Below are positions 43,863 through 52,380 of a stretch of DNA of 64,000 bases, piece by piece (positions within the stretch are counted from its first letter, which is position 1; each line of letters starts with the position of its first letter). Under the pieces are notes generated by a model. It had not been told where the DNA came from. It worked only from the letters and a program-made list of their open reading frames with translations, and did not search any database. The translations under genes and the position numbers were made by a program. The DNA is from Enterococcus malodoratus ATCC 43197 (GTDB lineage: Bacteria > Bacillota > Bacilli > Lactobacillales > Enterococcaceae): contig NZ_KE136482.1 of the NCBI RefSeq assembly GCF_000407185.1, positions 558,001 through 622,000 on the forward strand, written 5' to 3'.

Positions 43863-45665
43863 TTACTTTTTTAAATCCGTTAATTGTGTTTCTTTGATTT
43901 GCTGCTCTAATTCGGCTTGATAGGATTTCTTCAATGCAGCATCCCATTCAAAATAGTTGGCCATAGCATCTACAACTGCATCCTTGATTTCCATCAAACG
44001 ATGGCTGATAAACAGCATATAGTTGGTTCGCCTCAATAAATAATCTACCGGTGTCAAGGTCATCTCAGCTTCCATGGCATAACGTAATGACATAGACTCA
44101 GCTAATGATAATCCTTCAAATGTTCCCTGATCCTTCATTGCAAAAACCTGTTCTGCGTTCGATCCGTAAAGTTCTGCTAAATATTTGGCGTCCTCAGCAC
44201 TCAAACCTTGTTTTTCACCTTTTTTAGCAATTTCTTCTAATTCTTCGTCAACGTTTTTCGGATCGATTTCTCCGCCAGACACTGGATAGTTTTCGGAATC
44301 GATTAACTCAAACTCATTCTCTGGCAATAAGGAAACGATTTTCTTCATTGCACCAGTAGCCATTAATCGATAATCAGTCAACTTTCCGCCGGATAAAATT
44401 AAGAGTCCATCTTCAGCTATGGTCAGATCACTGCCTCGCGAAACTGCGGATGGATTGTCTTTCGGCTCTTCCTTTGCGGCATTCGTGATTGTTTTTTCCA
44501 CTTGCGGACGTGATTGTTTGCCGTTGGAATAATCTCCTGCCGCCTTTATGATCTTCTCGAAGTTTTCATCACTGATTTTTTCTTTTTTTGTCCCATTGTA
44601 ATCGCCGCCAGCTTCACTGATTAACGGACGTAATCCTGCCCAGGCTGCTTCAATATCATTCACCGTCAAGTCCGCTTCAGGATAACGACGATTGACGATT
44701 TTTAATAGATAATCTACATCGGATTGCTCAACTGTCGGATGATTGTAATCCCCTTGATAGTCTGTATCCGTTGTTCCAAAATAGGTCTTGCTTTCTCTAG
44801 GAATGACAAAAACCATCCGTCCATCATTCTCGCCTGTATCAAAATATGTCGGCTGCGGAACCTTCAATTTTTCCCCATCAACGACTAAATGTACACCCTT
44901 CGTTGGACGCATATGCGGTTTATGGTCAATCTTTTTATCTAATTTATTAACAAAATCAGACCATGGACCTGCTGTGTTGATCACTAATTTGCTAGTGATG
45001 TCGATTACTTGGTCATTCAATAAATCCTTGGCTTTTACACCTGAAACTTTGCCATGTTCATCATGGACGATTTCTTCTACCTTCATGCGACTAACTGCAA
45101 TTGCGCCGTCTGAAACTGCTCGTTTAATATTTTCAATCACTAGTCGGGCATCATTATTGCGATAATCTAAATAAACGCCGCCGCCTAATAATCCATTTGA
45201 TTCTAATTGTGGTTCTCGCTCTAATATTTCTTCCTTACTCAACATATAATTAGCATATTTACCACCGGTAATTCCCGCCAAATGATCATAGAGATCCATC
45301 GCTACCTTGACGGAAAATAAATTGAAGGTAGATCCCGGTTCATCAAAAATCGGCAGAATCATTGGATCCGCTTTCGGAATATGCGGGGCAATTCCCTGAA
45401 TAATTGCTCGTTCGCTTACCGTATCTGCCACTACCTCGACATCAAAAGTTTTAAGATAACGCAGTCCTCCGTGTACTAGCTTAGTAGATCGTGAGGATGT
45501 TCCTTCGGCAAAGTCTTGCATTTCTAATAACGCCACTGAAAGTCCAGAAGCCGCCGCTTGCAATGCTACTCCCGCACCCGTGATCCCGCCGCCGATAATC
45601 ACCAAATCAAACGTTTGATCACTCAATTTATCAATCATCTTAGATCGGTCTCGAAAAGAAAACAT
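43863..45665 (-). CDS. glpO: Alpha-glycerophosphate oxidase
   Basis: 600-residue FAD oxidase that converts glycerol 3-phosphate and O2 to dihydroxyacetone phosphate and H2O2. The dinucleotide motif is VIIGGGITGAGVALQAA (about 22-38), followed by SRSTKLVHGGLRYL. An extra Lys/Glu-rich segment of about 50 residues (about 360-410), absent from GlpD dehydrogenases, marks it as the oxidase found in enterococci and streptococci. It is first gene of a glpO-glpK-glpF set; the more usual order is glpK-glpO-glpF. RBS GCGAGGTG. An IS21 element lies about 160 bases upstream. Confidence 0.93.
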   Translation of the reverse strand: MFSFRDRSKMIDKLSDQTFDLVIIGGGITGAGVALQAAASGLSVALLEMQDFAEGTSSRSTKLVHGGLRYLKTFDVEVVADTVSERAIIQGIAPHIPKADPMILPIFDEPGSTFNLFSVKVAMDLYDHLAGITGGKYANYMLSKEEILEREPQLESNGLLGGGVYLDYRNNDARLVIENIKRAVSDGAIAVSRMKVEEIVHDEHGKVSGVKAKDLLNDQVIDITSKLVINTAGPWSDFVNKLDKKIDHKPHMRPTKGVHLVVDGEKLKVPQPTYFDTGENDGRMVFVIPRESKTYFGTTDTDYQGDYNHPTVEQSDVDYLLKIVNRRYPEADLTVNDIEAAWAGLRPLISEAGGDYNGTKKEKISDENFEKIIKAAGDYSNGKQSRPQVEKTITNAAKEEPKDNPSAVSRGSDLTIAEDGLLILSGGKLTDYRLMATGAMKKIVSLLPENEFELIDSENYPVSGGEIDPKNVDEELEEIAKKGEKQGLSAEDAKYLAELYGSNAEQVFAMKDQGTFEGLSLAESMSLRYAMEAEMTLTPVDYLLRRTNYMLFISHRLMEIKDAVVDAMANYFEWDAALKKSYQAELEQQIKETQLTDLKK

Positions 45666-45736
45666 GTTTACACACCTCGCTCTTTCTAAATGATTTATTT
45701 TTCTAAATGAAAATATTTACTGCTAGATTGCCTAGG

Positions 45737-45797
45737 TTTACATGTAAATAATGAAGTGAACAGCCCCTTTTCTAATAAATAAATCGTTGAAGTGAAC
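45737..45797. promoter_or_regulatory. Palindrome and direct repeats upstream of glpO
   Basis: A perfect 12-bp palindrome TTTACATGTAAA (45737-45748) overlaps the first of two direct repeats of the form TAAAT-xx-TGAAGTGAAC (45745-45761 and 45780-45797), about 35 bases apart. They occupy the leader between the IS and glpO and look like binding sites for a regulator of glycerol genes. On the minus strand TTGTAA-17-TATTTA could be a promoter passing through the distal copy. Confidence 0.55.
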
Positions 45798-45910
45798 CTT
45801 ACAAAATCAGTGTATCATAACAAAAATGTCAAGGGCAGCTTAAAATTGTAGGTTTTCGGCAGGATAAAAATGTAGGTTTTCGGCAGTAATAATTGTCGGC
45901 AATCGACACT

Positions 45911-46651
45911 TTAGATCTTGTCTCTCATACGATAAGACTTGCCTGTAATCTTGAACACTTTGACGTGATGTACTAAACGGTCAAGGATGGCAGCTGCGAT
46001 CTCAGGACTTTGGAACAACTCGCCCCAACGAGATAAGACAATGTTCGTCGTAATGATCGTAGAGCGGTGTTCATAGCGCATGGCAAGAAGCTGAAAGAAT
46101 AAATCAGCTTCTTGTTTATGAATCGGAAGATAGCCAATTTCATCAATAATCAAGACGTCATAGCGAGCGTATCGGTTGAGGACACGTTCTAGGGTACCTT
46201 TTTCATAGGCTGTTCGCAGACGCAAAAGTAGCTCATGACAGGTGATGAATAGTGTCCGATAGCCTTGACGGCATGCTTCAATTCCCAATGCAATCGTCAG
46301 ATGCGTCTTGCCCACACCAGGACTGCCGATAAAGACTAAGTTCTCATGTTTTTCCACAAAACCCATGTGCTTTAAGTCTAGTACTTCACGCTTATTGATA
46401 CTTGGCTGGAAGGCAAAATCAAACTCTTCCAGGCTGGTTCTCTTAGGAAAGCGGGCGCGTGCCACCACACGATTCATTTTTTGCTTATTTTGATGATCCA
46501 CTTCTCTGCGTGTCAGCTCAAGAAGGGCTTCCGTTAAAGAAAGCTCCTCTCGATTGGCCACTTCGATGTAGTTAGGAACATATTCCCGCATATGATTCAA
46601 ACCAAGAGTCTCTAAGTTGGTCATCAGTTCTTGGTAATGGCTATTCTTCAT
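45911..46651 (-). CDS. istB: IS21 helper ATPase IstB
   Basis: 246-residue AAA+ ATPase of the DnaC/IstB type that assists the transposase. Walker A is GSPGVGKTHLTIAL and Walker B is VLIIDEIGYLP; the N-terminal LGLNHMREYVP segment is family-typical. The start ATG at 46651 follows GGAGG by six bases and overlaps the istA end by 11 bases. Confidence 0.93.
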   Translation of the reverse strand: MKNSHYQELMTNLETLGLNHMREYVPNYIEVANREELSLTEALLELTRREVDHQNKQKMNRVVARARFPKRTSLEEFDFAFQPSINKREVLDLKHMGFVEKHENLVFIGSPGVGKTHLTIALGIEACRQGYRTLFITCHELLLRLRTAYEKGTLERVLNRYARYDVLIIDEIGYLPIHKQEADLFFQLLAMRYEHRSTIITTNIVLSRWGELFQSPEIAAAILDRLVHHVKVFKITGKSYRMRDKI

Positions 46652-47879
46652 CAGCAACCTCCACCAGATCATATTGCTTGAGACTTTCACGAGTATACGC
46701 TCTGATTTCATCGTCTTCTTTGTGACTCATGACATCGGATTTCAAGATTTGGAAATAGTCTTCCTCGTGGTAGTTCAGTTGTTTTGTCGTTAATGGATGC
46801 GACCGAATCAGTTCTCCGTTATAATAAATCTGTACTTGGTCTTCTTTATCGGAGAGTTCGATCTCGACTTCTTTACCGATATAGCGAGGCGCCACAGAGT
46901 ACCTGCATTTACGGAAAATGACCATTGCTTCCTTGGTGACTTTACGGCGAATAAAGTCTTCAAAATAGGGATTCAAAAGGTTTTTTGGGTATGGATGCAG
47001 GTGCTCTTTTTCGTTTGTCTGCCAACGATCATCTGGTGTTTGGTCAGTTGATTGAGAAACCTCGTTATTTAGCTCAACACAAAGGTCATTCACTAAATGG
47101 CACAGCTCAACGGCATCATAAAATTCATGATTATAGACCCGTAGGCGGTCAACAGTCCTGGCTAAAGCTTCGACACAGCCCTTTGTTTGCGGGCGAAATG
47201 CCCGACAGGCAATGGGCGTGAAGCCGGCATCCTTACTGAAGGCATAAAAACGTTCATTGAAATGCGGTTTGGAAAACTGACTACGAGAATGGTCAACGAC
47301 TGTCTTCATATTATCGAACCAGATTTCTTTGGGAACGCCACCGGTTTGATAAAACGCGTCATCTAAGCACTCAAAGAGTGTGTCTTGTTTCCGGTCGAAA
47401 GTTAGTGTGACATATTTTTTCTTGGAATATGGCAAGACGTACAAAAAGATATTGAATTCAAAAATTTCGCCATGATTACTGATTAGTCGCATATCTTCCT
47501 TCCAGTCAACCTGAGCAGAAAGCCCGGGACTATGTTCGACTCGGACGGTTGCCTTGTGTACTTTCGCCTGCTTAAGCTGACGACAATAGGTCTTTACTAA
47601 ACTGTAGCTTCCTCCAAATCCTTTGCGCTCAATAAACTTAAAAATACTGTAAGCACTGCATTGGTCTTTAATTTTATCTTGGATGATTTCTCTGTAGGGA
47701 CCTAACTTACTCGGGCGCTTCTTACGTTCTGGAGGTTTTGATTCTTTATCTTGAGCTTCTTCGTAAGCACGCTTAACTGTTCGGTAGTCGCAGTCGTATT
47801 GTTTTGCCAGTGCAGCATAATTGGGTTTGATTTCATTGATCATGTAGATCATCACTCCTTCGCGTATGTCTTTTCTCAT
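46641..47879 (-). CDS. istA: IS21 transposase IstA
   Basis: 412-residue DDE transposase. It has an N-terminal HTH (about 15-40, AALAKQYDCDYRTVKRA) and an rve catalytic domain with D in AQVDWKEDM, D in IWFDNMKTVV and E in KGCVEALARTVDRL. RBS TGGAGG is seven bases before ATG 47879. The frame is uninterrupted, so the element may be active. Confidence 0.93.
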   Translation of the reverse strand: MRKDIREGVMIYMINEIKPNYAALAKQYDCDYRTVKRAYEEAQDKESKPPERKKRPSKLGPYREIIQDKIKDQCSAYSIFKFIERKGFGGSYSLVKTYCRQLKQAKVHKATVRVEHSPGLSAQVDWKEDMRLISNHGEIFEFNIFLYVLPYSKKKYVTLTFDRKQDTLFECLDDAFYQTGGVPKEIWFDNMKTVVDHSRSQFSKPHFNERFYAFSKDAGFTPIACRAFRPQTKGCVEALARTVDRLRVYNHEFYDAVELCHLVNDLCVELNNEVSQSTDQTPDDRWQTNEKEHLHPYPKNLLNPYFEDFIRRKVTKEAMVIFRKCRYSVAPRYIGKEVEIELSDKEDQVQIYYNGELIRSHPLTTKQLNYHEEDYFQILKSDVMSHKEDDEIRAYTRESLKQYDLVEVADEE

Positions 47880-47984
47880 CCCTGAGCCTCCATTTCATTT
47901 GGGATAAGAAGAGCATACAAAAATGTAGGAAAACCAACAATTTTAAATTGCCGTTTTCCTACATTTTAAAGGTGCCGTTGACAC

Positions 47985-47998
47985 AAAAAACGCTTTCA
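47985..47998 (-). promoter_or_regulatory. Candidate cre (CcpA) site, displaced by the IS
   Basis: Minus-strand TGAAAGCGTTTTTT matches the cre consensus TGWAANCGNTNWCA at 12 of 14 positions. Before the IS insertion it would have lain about 155 bases upstream of glpO; it now also precedes the divergent PLD gene. It could serve either. Confidence 0.45.
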
Positions 47999-48079
47999 AA
48001 AAATTTAGATTGTAAATTATTGCTCAATTGGACTTAAATACTGTCTTTTTTTGTTTACATCATTTCTTTCATAATTATT

Positions 48080-48118
48080 CTTCTATATTTTTTATATGAT
48101 AAACTATTAATATAGAAG
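48080..48118. repeat. Inverted repeat upstream of the PLD gene
   Basis: CTTCTATATT (48080-48089) and AATATAGAAG (48109-48118) are perfect 10-bp arms with a 19-base interval, ending 32 bases before the start codon. It may be an operator or an mRNA leader hairpin. Confidence 0.5.
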
Positions 48119-48150
48119 TTTCTTTTTTCTGTGACTGGAGGGATGGTAGA

Positions 48151-49566
48151 ATGCGCTTCTTTTCTTTGCTTAAAAAAATTGGTCTTGGATTACTAGTCTA
48201 CTTCATTTATCTGGGTCTTTCTGTTTGCTTTTACAATATTCAGCAAATCAATTCAGTCACCAAAGATGCTAAAAAGAGCGATCCTAAACCTTTGAAAACT
48301 CTCTATACAAACAAAATTCAAAACGAATCAGCCTGTGTTACCGCCGATCTAAATCAGGCCTTGGCTTTACGCTGTCAACTAGTTGATGAAGCTAAGGAAA
48401 CGTTATTTGTTTCCCAATATGCTATATCCGATGATGACAGCGGTCTAATTTTTATCGGAAAATTATTAGAAGCCGCACAGCGCGGTGTAAAGGTTAAATT
48501 ACTTCTGAATAGTCTAGCTACTGAAATGACCATTACCAGTCGAATCCCTTTCGAAATTTTTCGTGATGAAGAAAATATTGAGATCAAAACAATTGGCGGC
48601 CTGAATCTTTTGAAGCCATGGGAAGTCAATAACATTCTCCATGACAAGCTTATTCTAGTTGACGATAATTATTTTATTTCTTCCGGACGTAATATTGGCA
48701 ATCGTTTCATGCTGAAATCAAAAGATTATGAAGCAACCTACGATTTTGATTTGATTATAAAAAAAGATGGCCAGCCTTCAAAAAACTCATTAATCAAGCA
48801 AGGAAACGTCTATTTTAACGAACTATGGAAGGCCCCTTATGCGGTAGACAAATCTCATTCCTCACGCCCTTTTACTGGAAAAGCAGTAAAAAACCTGCAA
48901 AATGAAATTAGAAAAGCACGCAATCGACATGAATTGGTGCTTAGACAAGACGTCCTTTCAAATTTGTCGTTCCATAGGATTAATGCAGGAATGCTGATTC
49001 ATAATCCGGTGGGGAAGATTGTTAAATCACCTGTGGTTTGGCAGAAAATAGTTCATTTTTTGGAAGACTCTCAAGAGGCAACTTTACAAAGTCCTTATGT
49101 GATAATTTCTGATAAAATGAAGCAATTTCAAACACGGCAGCTGCCTGATAAGCTATCTTTAATTACTAATTCCGCGGCTACCTCACCTAACTTATTCGCT
49201 TACGCAGGTTATTTGAAACAAAAAGAACAGTTAAACAGCAAAATGGACATCTGGGAATACCAAGGCGACGGTTCTCTTCATCATAAAGCTTTGCTGCTCG
49301 ATCGAAGAGTTGGTGCAGTCGGCTCATTTAATCTGGATTCTAGGTCTGCCTTTTTAAGTAGTGAGAACATGGTCTTTATTGATAGTCCGGGTTTTCATGA
49401 TCAGTTGAAAGAAATTATGACAAGCTATCAAGCCGAGAGTTTGCAAGTCAAAAATCAAACGACTTATAAAAAGAGCGACCGTCATCCGCGCATCGTCCAT
49501 CCTACAAAGGAAAAGCTTTTAACTTTGATAAGTAAGATCATCAAGCCGCTTGAATTTCTATTATAA
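48151..49566 (+). CDS. Membrane-anchored phospholipase D / cardiolipin synthase-like protein
   Basis: 471-residue PLD-superfamily protein with an N-terminal membrane helix (about 10-30). Two HKD motifs are present: ILHDKLILVDDNYFISSGRN (about 163-182) and LHHKALLLDRRVGAVGSFN (about 376-394). The second region GSFNLDSRSAFLSSEN resembles ClsC-type cardiolipin synthases more than the double-TM ClsA form. It could make cardiolipin from phosphatidylglycerol or act on another phosphodiester. It is monocistronic with a clear terminator; RBS TGGAGGGA. Confidence 0.82.
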   Translation: MRFFSLLKKIGLGLLVYFIYLGLSVCFYNIQQINSVTKDAKKSDPKPLKTLYTNKIQNESACVTADLNQALALRCQLVDEAKETLFVSQYAISDDDSGLIFIGKLLEAAQRGVKVKLLLNSLATEMTITSRIPFEIFRDEENIEIKTIGGLNLLKPWEVNNILHDKLILVDDNYFISSGRNIGNRFMLKSKDYEATYDFDLIIKKDGQPSKNSLIKQGNVYFNELWKAPYAVDKSHSSRPFTGKAVKNLQNEIRKARNRHELVLRQDVLSNLSFHRINAGMLIHNPVGKIVKSPVVWQKIVHFLEDSQEATLQSPYVIISDKMKQFQTRQLPDKLSLITNSAATSPNLFAYAGYLKQKEQLNSKMDIWEYQGDGSLHHKALLLDRRVGAVGSFNLDSRSAFLSSENMVFIDSPGFHDQLKEIMTSYQAESLQVKNQTTYKKSDRHPRIVHPTKEKLLTLISKIIKPLEFLL

Positions 49567-49572
49567 CTATCA

Positions 49573-49602
49573 CAGCACAACAATTTTGTGCTGTTTTTTT
49601 CG
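49573..49602 (+). terminator. Terminator of the PLD gene
   Basis: CAGCACAA-CAATT-TTGTGCTG stem followed by TTTTTTT. Confidence 0.9.
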
Positions 49603-49670
49603 GGTATTCTCTCATTCCATTATTGAATTAAGCTATACTTAAACCAATTGATACTAAGAAGGAGAACACC

Positions 49671-50354
49671 ATGAAAATCCTGATAATTGAAGACAATGAG
49701 CAAATCGTGAATGTTTTAACTCGCTATTTGAATGATGCTGGTTATGAAACAGCGACTGTTTGTGATGGAAAAGCAGCCCTTCCTTACTTCGATACGCATC
49801 CAGTTGATTTTATTTTATTAGACATTATGTTGCCGAACCTGAATGGTTTTGAGATTTGTCAGAGTATTCGAGAAAAATCAACTGTCCCTATTATCATGAT
49901 CACAGCAAAATCAGAAGATGCCGATCGTATTCTAGGTTTAGAAATTGGTGCCGACGACTATATTATCAAGCCCTTTTCACCTAAAGAAGTTCTCTATCGA
50001 ATCAAAGCGATTATGCGGCGCATTCATTTTGAAAAAGAAGCGATTGTAGATCAGTTAGCTCTGGGTTCTTTAAGCTTGCATTTAGAAAATCGACAAGTGT
50101 TCGCTCACAATCGTGAAATCAAACGGACTAAAAAGGAATTTGAGTTATTAATTCTATTCGCAAAATATCCTAAAAAAGTTTTTACTCGGGATAATCTGTT
50201 AGATGCGGTTTGGGGCTATGATTATTACGGTGATAGCCGGACGGTTGACAGCCATATCAAAAGATTGAGAGCAAAGCTGAATAATGCTGGCGTTACCGAT
50301 TGTAAAATCGAGACCGTTTGGGGTAAAGGCTATCGAATCGAGGAAACGCCATGA
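49671..50354 (+). CDS. OmpR-family response regulator
   Basis: 227-residue response regulator: receiver domain (1-120) with acidic pocket EDN, phospho-acceptor Asp in FILLDIMLPNLNG (about D51), Thr in MITAKSE and Lys in IIKPFSPKE; winged-helix OmpR effector domain (about 130-225) with TVDSHIKRLRAKL. Its stop overlaps the kinase start by four bases (ATGA), so both are coupled. AGAAGGAGA is the ribosome site. Confidence 0.93.
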   Translation: MKILIIEDNEQIVNVLTRYLNDAGYETATVCDGKAALPYFDTHPVDFILLDIMLPNLNGFEICQSIREKSTVPIIMITAKSEDADRILGLEIGADDYIIKPFSPKEVLYRIKAIMRRIHFEKEAIVDQLALGSLSLHLENRQVFAHNREIKRTKKEFELLILFAKYPKKVFTRDNLLDAVWGYDYYGDSRTVDSHIKRLRAKLNNAGVTDCKIETVWGKGYRIEETP

Positions 50355-51784
50355 AAAAAATCACAACTCGGCTGATACAGCAATTTGTCGGCTTATTATT
50401 GGTTTTTGCGACAATGATCGCCCTTTTCTTCGGCATTCTTTTTGCGAAACAAACGGAGGATCTTCATCAAGAAGAAATGACCCATCGCAGTGAACTGATC
50501 AGTAAGACGCTAGCCGATTATTTTGAAAATACTCCGCGCTCTCACACGAATCATGATAGCTCCTCTAATGGATACGGTGCTTTTTTGCGTTTTCTGAATC
50601 AAATTGCGGGCGAGGATATTTGGATTTTAGACGAGCAAATGAATTCGCTTATTGATTATCATCATCTCAATCAAGGGCACCCGCCCGCTAATGCCAAAGA
50701 TCTAGTAACCGACACTTTCAAAACAAAAAAGACGCAGGTGGCAAAAAAACGCGAATTTTTCCAATTGCAGGAATTAAGCGTCGGCACACCGATTCTTTTA
50801 GATGGAAAGATCAAAGGCGTGGTATTAATGCGCTCTCAAGTGGATGCCATCCATAAGAATCAGCTATCTGGCTATTGGATGCTGCTGGTGAGCTTAATTG
50901 TCTCCGTTCTAATCGCTAGTTTATTGGCATGGCGTTTATCGAAGCGCTTTGTTAAGCCAATCGAGGAGATGCGAATTTATGCTGATCAACTTGCACAAGA
51001 AAATTATCAGGCTCCACTTGCGATCCAAACTAAAGATGAGCTGCAAGAACTTGGTGACCAGCTTAAGCTTTTAAGCCAACGTCTGACTACGGCAAAGAAA
51101 GCACGTGAAAATAAAACACAGGCTGAAAAAGATTTTCTGTCGCAGATATCTCATGAGCTGCGTACACCAGTTATGGTTATCAAAAGCTCTTTGGAGGCAA
51201 TCAACGAAGGTCTGTTAAACTCAGCTGAAGAAAAAGCTTATTTGCAACAGCTTTTACTAGAAAGCACCAACCTTGAGCGATTAGTCAATGATCTTTTGGA
51301 ACTAAGCCGCTTGCAATCCGTCGAGTTTCGATTGCAAAAAGAAAAGATTAACCTTCTGGATTGTATTGATGATGCCATTCGCAGCTATCGTTTGCCTTTG
51401 AAGGAAAAGCAGCAGCAAATCCAAATCTCTAATCAATTGGACACTCCAAGAATGATCAATGGAGATTATTTACGGATCACACAAGCTTTAAAAATTTTAA
51501 TTGATAATGCCAATAAGTATGCACCAAACAGCTCAATGATTACTTTACAAATTACCGAAAAAGGAGAATATTTGGAACTTATCCTTGAGAATTCATTGAT
51601 GGAGCCACTCACGGATGTTTCCCATCTTTTTGATTCTTTTCAACGGATTGAACAGAATCATACTTCGGGTACCGGCCTTGGGTTAGCTATCGCAAAACAA
51701 GTCATTCATCGACACCAAGGAAAAATTCGGGCAGAGGCCGATGAAAATAGATTTAGAATGATCCTTTTACTTCCCTATCTCTAA
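50351..51784 (+). CDS. Sensor histidine kinase partner, with degenerate G1 box
   Basis: 477-residue membrane kinase: TM1 (about 10-32), extracellular domain with a His-rich TPRSHTNHDSSS stretch, TM2 (about 174-194), HAMP, HisKA with SQISHELRTPV (H268) and a HATPase domain. The N-box (ILIDNANKYA) and G2 (SGTGLGLAIAK) are intact. In place of a DxGxG G1 box it reads ILENSLMEPL, so nucleotide binding may be altered, as in some other kinases that use NSG-type boxes. It is followed after 55 bases by a small secreted protein gene. Confidence 0.9.
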   Translation: MKKITTRLIQQFVGLLLVFATMIALFFGILFAKQTEDLHQEEMTHRSELISKTLADYFENTPRSHTNHDSSSNGYGAFLRFLNQIAGEDIWILDEQMNSLIDYHHLNQGHPPANAKDLVTDTFKTKKTQVAKKREFFQLQELSVGTPILLDGKIKGVVLMRSQVDAIHKNQLSGYWMLLVSLIVSVLIASLLAWRLSKRFVKPIEEMRIYADQLAQENYQAPLAIQTKDELQELGDQLKLLSQRLTTAKKARENKTQAEKDFLSQISHELRTPVMVIKSSLEAINEGLLNSAEEKAYLQQLLLESTNLERLVNDLLELSRLQSVEFRLQKEKINLLDCIDDAIRSYRLPLKEKQQQIQISNQLDTPRMINGDYLRITQALKILIDNANKYAPNSSMITLQITEKGEYLELILENSLMEPLTDVSHLFDSFQRIEQNHTSGTGLGLAIAKQVIHRHQGKIRAEADENRFRMILLLPYL

Positions 51785-51839
51785 TTGCCACACTTTTGAC
51801 ACATTTACTTCTTATCATATAGTTGAGGAGGAGATTAGC

Positions 51840-52319
51840 ATGGGAAAAAAGAAAATAGCAATTAGTTTGTTGATGTTTATCGGCTTTTTAAGTATTTCGA
51901 CTAACACAGTTGAAGCTGCATCTACACATCACGCGCTGAATCAAATGCACTACCATAGGATCAATAATATTTATAAAACACCACAAAACTGTAGCATTTT
52001 ACAAAATCGTGTTTTAGACCAGTACGGAAAACAAACGACCGCAAAATCAGTCACTCAAAAACGTCAAAACGATTCCAAAGCGCGGGCGGCCGTTGTACAG
52101 ACTAGCGAAAATGAGACGAATGAATCAATTACCCAAGAAAATATTGTTCAACAACAAGTACCTGAAACAACAACCTATGTAGAATCGCCACAAGACAACA
52201 CGGACTATCAAGCACAACAAGAAGTTCAGCAACAAGCTAATCAACAACAGGCAACTCAGCAACAAGCGCCACGCGTTCATCATAACGACACCCCGCAACG
52301 GACGAACGGACATCATTAA
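51840..52319 (+). CDS. Small secreted Gln-rich protein of unknown function
   Basis: 159-residue protein with a clear signal peptide (lysine-rich start, hydrophobic SLLMFIGFLSIS, cleavage near TVEAAS, about residue 26). The rest is polar: His-rich patches, then a Gln-rich tail (QQANQQQATQQQA). No known domain and no anchor were seen. A leader TGAGGAGGAG precedes the ATG. It is downstream of the two-component system on the same strand, so it may be a signal-sensing partner or target. It ends in a strong terminator. Confidence 0.7.
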   Translation: MGKKKIAISLLMFIGFLSISTNTVEAASTHHALNQMHYHRINNIYKTPQNCSILQNRVLDQYGKQTTAKSVTQKRQNDSKARAAVVQTSENETNESITQENIVQQQVPETTTYVESPQDNTDYQAQQEVQQQANQQQATQQQAPRVHHNDTPQRTNGHH

Positions 52320-52362
52320 AAAACCAGCAAAATTTCGTTTTTGAAATTTTGCTGGTTTTTAT
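52319..52362. terminator. Bidirectional terminator
   Basis: Perfect long stem AACCAGCAAAATTTC / GAAATTTTGCTGGTT with flanking A- and T-runs, between the secreted protein gene and the convergent metal ATPase gene. Confidence 0.92.
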
Positions 52363-52380
52363 TTATAGTATTAATCTAGC

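Larger units (their letters stand above)
45827..47983. mobile_element. Complete IS21-family insertion sequence
   Basis: About 2157 bp, carrying istA and istB on the minus strand. The ends are imperfect inverted repeats beginning TGTCAAGGGCAGCTTAAAAT (left) and TGTCAACGGCACCTTTAAAA (right, minus strand). The subterminal word TGTAGGTTTTCGGCAG recurs twice at the left end and TGTAGGAAAAC-like copies occur at the right, as expected of IS21 multiple end repeats. Directly flanking 6-bp copies of CAAAAA (45821-45826 and 47984-47989) form a target duplication. Intact genes and the duplication suggest a recent insertion. Confidence 0.93.
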
